Assembly: GCF_012911005.2 (NCBI RefSeq)
Contig: NZ_WTVS01000046.1
Coordinates: 1 to 46,384 of the forward strand
Reading direction: 5' to 3'
Length of the DNA stretch: 46,384 bases
Source of the DNA: Aromatoleum toluolicum
GTDB taxonomy: Bacteria > Pseudomonadota > Gammaproteobacteria > Burkholderiales > Rhodocyclaceae
Below, one piece after another: positions 41,901 to 46,384 of this stretch. How positions within the stretch are numbered: the stretch's first letter is position 1; every line of letters starts with the position of its first letter. Under the pieces are notes generated by a model that made no database searches, was not told where the DNA came from, and saw only the letters and a program-made list of their open reading frames with translations. Made by a program: the position numbers and the translations under genes.

Positions 41901-42785
41901 GTGGCGGAACTGGTCGCGAACAGGAGCGGCGGCGCGGTCGGCGCGCCATCCCCGACGCAGTCGGGCCGTCTTGCCGGATATCGGGTGCTCGTCGTGGACG
42001 ACAGCGATATCAACCGCGAAGTCGCGCAGGGGATCCTCGAGGGCGAGGGCGCGCAGGTTGCGCAGGCGGAGCATGGCGAGGCGGCCCTTGCGCTGCTCGA
42101 ACGACAGCCCGCGGACTTCGATGCGGTGCTGATGGATGTGCAGATGCCGGTCATGGACGGCTACGAAGCGACGCGCCGCATCCGCGCATCGGAAGCCCTG
42201 CGGGCCCTGCCCGTGATCGCGGTGTCCGCCGGTGCCTTCCACGACCAGCACGAGGCCGCCCTGCAGGCCGGGATGAGCGGTTTTGTGTCCAAGCCGTTCG
42301 CGGCCGAGGACCTGATATCCGCATTGCAGGCGTACGCGGCGAAGCGCACAGCGCCTGCGGCGCCGGTCGTGTCCGTCGCCGCTGCGGCCGGCGCGGGCGA
42401 GGCGCTGATCGACGTCGCGCTCGGCCTCAGGCTGTGGCGCGACGCGACGACCTATGCGACCTACCTGCAGCGTTTCGTCGATACCTACGGCGAGGAACCC
42501 GCCAGGCTTGGTGCTTTCCTGCAGAGCGGGGATGCAGCGACGGCCGCGGGCGCCGCGCACAAGTTGCGCGGCGCGGCGGGTGCGATGGGCCTGCTGCGCC
42601 TCGCGAGCGCGGCCGGCGCGGCCGAAACGGCCTTTCGCGAAGGTCCGGAGCCTCGCGGGGCGTTGGAGCGCCTGCGCGAGGCGATGGACGCGACGCTCGC
42701 CGAGATCGGAAGCTTCTTCGCCGCCGCGCAGACGCCTCCCGCGTGCGGGCCGCTCTCCGATCAGGCGTGCGCGACCGCGGATTGA
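38946..42785 (+). CDS. CHASE-PAS-PAS hybrid sensor histidine kinase with two receivers and HPt
   Basis: A 1279-residue membrane sensor. Domains in order: membrane helix 1 (about 5-25), periplasmic CHASE domain (about 45-265, with GARGFGFIRRVDPADEAEF), membrane helix 2 (about 303-325), two PAS domains (about 355-480 and 490-610), HisKA with H635 in NMSHEIRTPMNAVLGL, HATPase (about 690-850), receiver 1 with D922, receiver 2 with D1064, and an HPt domain with H1205 in AAHKLRGAAGAMGL. All phosphorelay residues are present, so a full His-Asp-His relay is possible. The ligand of the CHASE domain is unknown. No dedicated response regulator lies next to it. The ATG at 38946 follows a short divergent region shared with dnaE2. 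Confidence 0.93.
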   Translation: MSKRTLVFPLTVILIGLAVALGVARQMAETNRQTANARFDALATRTTTALVARFQTFEYGLRGARGAIIGAGSESIPRKRFLQYTQSREADREFPGARGFGFIRRVDPADEAEFVAAVRRDGRPDFRVMQFAPHVGERFVILHVEPEANNRESIGLDIASELNRRTAALAAVRTGRPVLTSPLTLLQAMGKPERAFLLLLPVYRGGYQPATPEERWNALLGWVYAPLIIDEVLADFDFRGGEFAVSIYDAAYAEQPFRFYASPGSDHETVAGLIRKLPVELYGREWFVEVRALAPFHKALSLPDPRWSAAGILALSALLASLAYIYLQNVQRSIGASAEEARHAALVEQGARQQRIAERLQLATEAAGMGVAEYRCEDGRLSWDDRLRDIYGLSADDFPMRVEDWLSHVSENDRGEVGVAFDRALKGGTFDASFRIERPDGTERIVRSLGRAQRSATGETLRVVSVTLDVTEQRQNEEALRQSERFLSAVTGSIPTMISYWDERLRCRFANRALLEFLGKPAVSVSNAPMEFVFERSLYETSRPYVEDALAGQPQKFEASLADDRSGGVKHLWWHLVPDHDDGRVRGVYAVVADVSELKEAQIRLEELNFELTRQSELAEAGSRAKSAFLANMSHEIRTPMNAVLGLAYLLERAELPPAARELARKIQRAGRSLLGILNDILDFSKIEAHRLDIEDQPFRLAEVLDELASTMAYACEGKPVEVAVFPPPPGTDFLMGDALRLRQVLTNLASNAIKFTERGEVMLRVALAGRDGDRLRLRFSVSDTGIGIPPEKQEEIFSPFSQADTSTSRRFGGTGLGLAISRQLVGLMGGQLGLRSEPGQGSEFFFELPFALAERPAAPPPALLPQRVLIVDDHPLARETLGAIVMALGWTAEFADSGPAAIEVARARLDAGQPFDIVLLDWRMPGMDGLATAAAMRVMTGSEAQPVIVMVTAADREALHRHPDSHFADRVLTKPVTGTTLLEAVAELVANRSGGAVGAPSPTQSGRLAGYRVLVVDDSDINREVAQGILEGEGAQVAQAEHGEAALALLERQPADFDAVLMDVQMPVMDGYEATRRIRASEALRALPVIAVSAGAFHDQHEAALQAGMSGFVSKPFAAEDLISALQAYAAKRTAPAAPVVSVAAAAGAGEALIDVALGLRLWRDATTYATYLQRFVDTYGEEPARLGAFLQSGDAATAAGAAHKLRGAAGAMGLLRLASAAGAAETAFREGPEPRGALERLREAMDATLAEIGSFFAAAQTPPACGPLSDQACATAD

Positions 42786-42818
42786 TGCCGGCGCGGTGCA
42801 TTCCCTGGGCTGATCCGT

Positions 42819-42942
42819 TTATCCCCACGCGGCGTGAGCAGTCCTGTGGACAACGTGTGGGGATGCGCTGCAGGGTACTGATGCACAAGGAAATGTTGTG
42901 TCTGCACAAAAATGAGGCATTCTCGCAACACGCGTTGTGGGA
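42819..42942 (+). repeat. DnaA-box-like direct repeat, copy 1
   Basis: First copy of a direct repeat of about 120 nt with a period of 134. Compared with copy 2 it is about 80% identical, with several blocks of 10 or more identical bases. It contains TTATCCCCA (42819-42827), TGTGGACAA (42845-42853, reverse complement TTGTCCACA) and TGTGGGGAT (42856-42864). The first two are each one mismatch from the DnaA box TTATCCACA. The outer ATCCCCAC and GTGGGGAT can pair as an 8-bp stem. Confidence 0.8.
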
Positions 42943-42952
42943 AAGTTCCCGC

Positions 42953-43074
42953 TTATCCCCACCAGGCGTGGGCAGTCCTGTGGACAACTTGTGGGGATGC
43001 GTCGCAGAGGACTGACGCGTAAGGAAATGTTGCTTCTGCGCAAAAATGAGGCATCGACACAACGTGCTTGTGGG
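42953..43074 (+). repeat. DnaA-box-like direct repeat, copy 2
   Basis: Second copy. The same 9-mers recur at 42953-42961, 42979-42987 and 42990-42998. The purine-rich AAGGAAATGTTG block and AAAAATGAGGCAT block are conserved. Near its end CACAA and TTGTG can pair as a 5-bp stem where copy 1 has a different but also pairable sequence. Together the copies fill most of the 350-nt gap between the kinase and the peptidase gene. Confidence 0.8.
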
Positions 43075-43135
43075 TCGTCCGATGCGCTCTGCTGCAGCTA
43101 GAATCGACGGTTTGCTTCGTTCTGCGGATTTGCCG

Positions 43136-44947
43136 ATGCCCCACCAGCCCCGCGTGTCGTACGCCATCGCTCCTGCGCGTCCGGAGGCCCACGTCTTCGA
43201 AGTCAGCTGCACCGTCGCCGCCCCCGATCCGGCCGGGCAGGTGTTTCGCCTTCCCGCGTGGATTCCCGGCAGCTACATGATCCGCGAATTCGCCCGCAAC
43301 ATCGTCACGCTGCGCGCGGAATGCAACGGGCGGCCGGTGGCGGTGGAGAAGCTCGACAAGCATAGCTGGCGCGCGGCGCCGGTCGAGGCCGGGCGAGTAT
43401 TGACGCTGAGCTACGAGGTGTACGCGTGGGATCTCTCGGTGCGCACTGCCCATCTCGATGCCACGCACGGATTCTTCAACGGCACGAGCGTGTTCCTCGC
43501 AGTGGAAGGCAAGACCGACGAGCCCTGCTACGTCGATATCCTGCCGCCCGACGGTCCGGCGCTGCAGACATGGAAGGTCGCGACGACGCTGCGGCGTCCG
43601 GCAGGGGATCCGCTCGCGGCGCCGGCGATGGGCTTCGGCCTGTACCGCGCGGAGAACTACGACGAACTGGTCGATCATCCGGTCGAGATGGGCTGCTTCA
43701 CGCATGCGCGCTTCGAGGCCGCCGGCGTGCCCCACGACGTCGTCCTCACGGGGCGCCACGACTGCGACCTCGAACGCCTGTGCGCCGATCTGTCGCGCAT
43801 CTGCACGTGGCAGGTCGAACTGTTCGGCACGCCCGCCCCGGTCGATCGCTATCTCTTCCTCACGACGGTGGTCGGTGACGGTTACGGCGGCCTCGAGCAC
43901 CGCGCCTCGACCGCGCTGCTGACGAGCCGCAACGACCTGCCTTACGTCGGAATGCGCGAGCACACGGACGGCTACCGGACTTTCCTCGGCCTGTGCAGCC
44001 ACGAGTACTTCCACACGTGGAACGTCAAGCGCATCAAGCCGGTGGCGTTCGCGCCCTACGACCTCGCCACTGAGAACTACACGCGCCTGCTGTGGGCGTT
44101 CGAGGGCTTCACGTCTTACTACGACGACCTTGCGCTGGTGCGCTCGGGCGTGATCGGCGTGGAGGACTACCTCGCGCTGCTCGGAAAGACGATGTCCAAC
44201 GTGCTGCGCGGCAGCGGCCGCCTGAAGCAGAGTGTCGCCGACTCGTCCTTCGATGCGTGGATCAAGTACTACCGGCAGGACGAGAACGCGCCGAACGCAA
44301 TCGTCAGCTATTACGCGAAAGGCGCCCTGATCGCGCTCGCGCTCGACCTCCAGTTGCGTGCCGCGAGCGCGGGGCGCAAGAGCCTGGACGACGTCATGCG
44401 TCTGCTGTGGCAGCGGCACGGCCTGACCGGTGAAGGGGTCGCGGAGGACGGGCTGTTCGCGCTGGTCGGCGAGGTCGCGGAAGCGGGCCTCAAGGGCGCG
44501 GGGCGGCGCCTGTCGCGCTGGCTGAAGGACGCGGTCGAGGGTACCGAGGACCTGCCGCTGGACGAGATCCTCCGCCCGTTCGGGATCGAATTCCGTGCCG
44601 AGGCGGCAGTGAAGGGAGGATCGCTGGGTCTGAAGCTTGCAGTCGGCAATGGCGAGGCGAAGCTCGCGAACGTGTTCGACGGCGGCCCGGCGCAGCAATG
44701 CGGGCTTTCGGCGGGGGACGTGCTCGTTGCCGTCGATGGCCTCAAGGTGACGGCCGCCTCGCTGGACGGGCAACTCGCGCGCCGCCGGCCGGGCGAGCAG
44801 GTGACGATCCACGCCTTCCGCCGCGACGAGTTGATGACGTTCACCGCCGGTCTCGCGGCCCCGCCGGCCGACACAGTGAAGCTCGCGAGCGGCAAGCGGG
44901 TGTCGGCGCCGATGCGCACCCTGCGCGAGGGCTGGCTGGGAAGCTGA
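43136..44947 (+). CDS. M61-family metallopeptidase with C-terminal PDZ domain
   Basis: A 603-residue protein of the glycyl aminopeptidase (M61) family. The N-terminal beta domain has the conserved LPAWIPGSYMIREFARNIV segment. The catalytic zinc motif is H289-E-Y-F-H293 in GLCSHEYFHTWNVKRIKP, with a downstream Glu in LLWAFEGFTSYYDDL. The C-terminal region (about 490-590) is a PDZ domain (LANVFDGGPAQQCGLSAGDVLVAVDGLKV). No signal peptide is evident, so a cytoplasmic location is likely. Substrates of bacterial M61 enzymes are mostly unknown; they favour N-terminal Gly or Ala. The start at 43136 gives the family N-terminus; 30 upstream in-frame codons run into the repeat copy 2. TAGAAT at 43099-43104 may be a -10 element. 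Confidence 0.92.
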   Translation: MPHQPRVSYAIAPARPEAHVFEVSCTVAAPDPAGQVFRLPAWIPGSYMIREFARNIVTLRAECNGRPVAVEKLDKHSWRAAPVEAGRVLTLSYEVYAWDLSVRTAHLDATHGFFNGTSVFLAVEGKTDEPCYVDILPPDGPALQTWKVATTLRRPAGDPLAAPAMGFGLYRAENYDELVDHPVEMGCFTHARFEAAGVPHDVVLTGRHDCDLERLCADLSRICTWQVELFGTPAPVDRYLFLTTVVGDGYGGLEHRASTALLTSRNDLPYVGMREHTDGYRTFLGLCSHEYFHTWNVKRIKPVAFAPYDLATENYTRLLWAFEGFTSYYDDLALVRSGVIGVEDYLALLGKTMSNVLRGSGRLKQSVADSSFDAWIKYYRQDENAPNAIVSYYAKGALIALALDLQLRAASAGRKSLDDVMRLLWQRHGLTGEGVAEDGLFALVGEVAEAGLKGAGRRLSRWLKDAVEGTEDLPLDEILRPFGIEFRAEAAVKGGSLGLKLAVGNGEAKLANVFDGGPAQQCGLSAGDVLVAVDGLKVTAASLDGQLARRRPGEQVTIHAFRRDELMTFTAGLAAPPADTVKLASGKRVSAPMRTLREGWLGS

Positions 44948-44949
44948 GC

Positions 44950-44976
44950 GTCCGCCGGCGCGGATCTTGGGCGGAC
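44950..44976. terminator. Hairpin between convergent peptidase and MATE genes
   Basis: GTCCGCC (44950-44956) and GGCGGAC (44970-44976) pair perfectly around a 13-nt loop in the 41-nt gap between the two stop codons. There is no T-run. Confidence 0.45.
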
Positions 44977-44988
44977 CTCAGGCAGACC

Positions 44989-46380
44989 TCAGGCTGCCCC
45001 CTCCTGCTGGCGCCGCATCACGGCGCGCAGCAGCCAGCCGAACAGCACCGCGGCGACCGTTGTCGACATCACGCCTGCCTCCCAGAAGCCGGCGACATGC
45101 GGGCCCGCGGTGCGCCAGGGCGCGTGGAAGCTCGCCCAGTAGCCGCCGGCGAGGCCCACCCCCCAGAAGCACACCGCGTGCATCAGCATCGGCACGAAGG
45201 TCACCTTGTAGCCGCGCAGGGCGTGTGCGGCGACGGTCTGTACCGAGTCGAACAGCTGGTAGAGGCAGACGTAGATCAGCAGCATCAGGCCGACTGCGCG
45301 CACGGCGACGTCTTCCGAAAACAGGGCGATGAGCGGCTCGCGCGCAATCCATAGCGCAATGCCGATGAGCGACGCGAGTGCGCCGGTGACGATCATGCCC
45401 ACCCGTATCGTCATGCGCGCCCGGGCCCAGTCGCGTGCGCCGGCGGCCTGGCCGACGAGGACCAGCACGGCGATCGACATCGCCAGCGGCAGCATGTAGA
45501 TCAACGCGGCGATGTTCGCGACGACGCGGTGGCCGGCGACGGACTCGGCGCCCAGGCGGGCAGCGAAAAGCGCGATCAGCGTGAAGGAGGACACCTCGAT
45601 GAAGGTCGACAGGCCCATCGGTATGCCCAGGCGCAGCAGCCCGAGGATTTCCGCGGCCTGCGGCCCGCGCCAGTGCGAGAAGAGGCGATACGGCCGGTAG
45701 CCGGGATTGCGGGCGAGATAGGTGGCGCCGCAGGCGAAGGCGAGCCAGTTCACGATCGCCGTCGAGACGCCGCAGCCGAGCACGCCCAGCGGCGGCAGCC
45801 ACAGGTGGCCATACACCAGCGCCCATGCGAGCGGGACGTGGGTCGCGGTGACGACGAAGCTGATCGCCATCAGCACGCGTGGCTTGCCGACGGCGTTGTT
45901 GAAGGCATAGAAGGTGCGGTACAGCAGCACGGCGGGCAGGCCCGCGGCCGTCGCGAGGAGGTACTCGCGGGTTTTCGCGTCGACATCGGGCGGGACGCTG
46001 CTCAGCTCCAGCAGGAAACCGGGGAAGACCATCAGCGCGATGCCGGGCACGGCGAGCATCAGCGCGAGCCAGAAGCCCTGCTGCAGCGCGGGGCCGATCC
46101 GCTCGGTGCGGCCGGCGCCGAAATGATGCGCGACGGTCGGCGCGACGGCCTGCAGCACGCCCACCACCAGCATCACGATGGAAATGTACACGCCGCTGCC
46201 GACCGCGACCGCGGCGAGGTCGATGGTGCCGTAGCGCCCGACGATCACGGTGTCGGCGATCATCATGCTCATCGACAGGATCTGCGCGACCAGCACCGGC
46301 CACGCATGGTGCAGCAGCTGGCGGGCAATGACGGACGAGGAGGTGGTCGACAAGGCGGACGACGAGGCGGAGGCGCTCAA
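44989..46380 (-). CDS. MATE-family multidrug efflux transporter (start possibly outside the window)
   Basis: A polytopic protein of at least 463 residues with 12 predicted membrane helices and two MATE repeats. Typical segments are HHAWPVLVAQILSMSMMIADTVIVGRYGTIDLAAVAVG in helix 1-2, the mirror block LGIPMGLSTFIEVSSFTLIALFAARLGAESVAGHRVVANIAAL in the second half, and LVGQAAGARDWARAR. It is most like the NorM type, using a sodium or proton gradient to expel cationic drugs; substrates cannot be read from the sequence. The frame has a TTG at 46380 but no ATG before helix 1, and only 4 bases remain in the window, so the true start may lie beyond it. The Ser-rich first 16 residues are not conserved-looking. 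Confidence 0.88.
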   Translation of the reverse strand: MSASASSSALSTTSSSVIARQLLHHAWPVLVAQILSMSMMIADTVIVGRYGTIDLAAVAVGSGVYISIVMLVVGVLQAVAPTVAHHFGAGRTERIGPALQQGFWLALMLAVPGIALMVFPGFLLELSSVPPDVDAKTREYLLATAAGLPAVLLYRTFYAFNNAVGKPRVLMAISFVVTATHVPLAWALVYGHLWLPPLGVLGCGVSTAIVNWLAFACGATYLARNPGYRPYRLFSHWRGPQAAEILGLLRLGIPMGLSTFIEVSSFTLIALFAARLGAESVAGHRVVANIAALIYMLPLAMSIAVLVLVGQAAGARDWARARMTIRVGMIVTGALASLIGIALWIAREPLIALFSEDVAVRAVGLMLLIYVCLYQLFDSVQTVAAHALRGYKVTFVPMLMHAVCFWGVGLAGGYWASFHAPWRTAGPHVAGFWEAGVMSTTVAAVLFGWLLRAVMRRQQEGAA

Positions 46381-46384
46381 GGAA

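Noticed and set aside
42893-43015. Small open frame (40 codons) in the repeat region with AAGGA before its ATG
   Set aside because: The matching frame in copy 2 is 24 codons and changes amino acids freely, so the repeats do not conserve a peptide. A structural or binding role explains the conservation better.
42819-43074. Chromosomal replication origin
   Set aside because: DnaA-like boxes are clustered, but there is no dnaA, dnaN, gidA or parAB nearby and no AT-rich unwinding stretch.

Overview
The window is GC-rich, densely coded DNA holding the respiratory nitrate reductase and nitrous oxide reductase loci of a denitrifying proteobacterium. The gene set and order (nosZ / nosR-orf-nosDFYL, narK1K2GHJI-narXL), the CTGT-N8-ACAG type LexA box and the metabolic genes fit a betaproteobacterium of the Azoarcus/Aromatoleum/Thauera group. 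That placement is inferred from gene content, not from a database search. No rRNA, tRNA, CRISPR array, transposase or phage gene was seen.

Layout. 1-1.5 kb: a stand-alone rubredoxin and a rubrerythrin without its rubredoxin domain, divergent from a lipoprotein cytochrome c. 1.55-10.6 kb (minus strand): nosZ with its own promoter and a strong terminator, then a separate nosR-led operon (nosR, a small membrane protein, nosD, nosF, nosY, nosL, and two small uncharacterised genes). 10.8-23.8 kb (minus strand): narK1-narK2-narG-narH-narJ-narI-narX-narL and a small membrane protein, with a large inverted repeat between narG and narH and two strong hairpins between narI and narX. 24.1-26.0 kb (minus strand): an operon of hemerythrin, a DUF2249 protein and a multi-spanning membrane protein, which looks like a nitrosative-stress unit. 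26.3-46.4 kb: mainly housekeeping and accessory genes: a giant AsmA/DUF748-like protein, pterin carbinolamine dehydratase, O-acetylhomoserine sulfhydrylase, a small Cys-rich protein, a PabB-PabC fusion, a PAS-GGDEF diguanylate cyclase, DnaE2, a CHASE hybrid histidine kinase, an M61 peptidase and a MATE exporter.

How it works together. NarK1/NarK2 import nitrate and exchange nitrite. NarGHI, assembled by NarJ, reduces nitrate at the inner face of the membrane. NarX/NarL senses nitrate and nitrite. Periplasmic NosZ, with NosR (electron supply) and NosDFYL (copper and sulfur centre assembly), completes denitrification to N2. The nitrite and NO reductases are not in the window. FNR/Dnr-type boxes, each placed 21-22 bp upstream of a -10-like hexamer, precede nosR, nosZ and the hemerythrin operon, so these three units probably share one anaerobic/NO-responsive regulator.

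Most unusual structures: a pair of ~120-bp direct repeats rich in DnaA-box-like 9-mers at 42.8-43.1 kb; a LexA box lying over the dnaE2 start codon; the ACTAGT repeats upstream of narK1; the inverted repeat inside the nar operon; and the uncharacterised small genes attached to the nos and nar operons.
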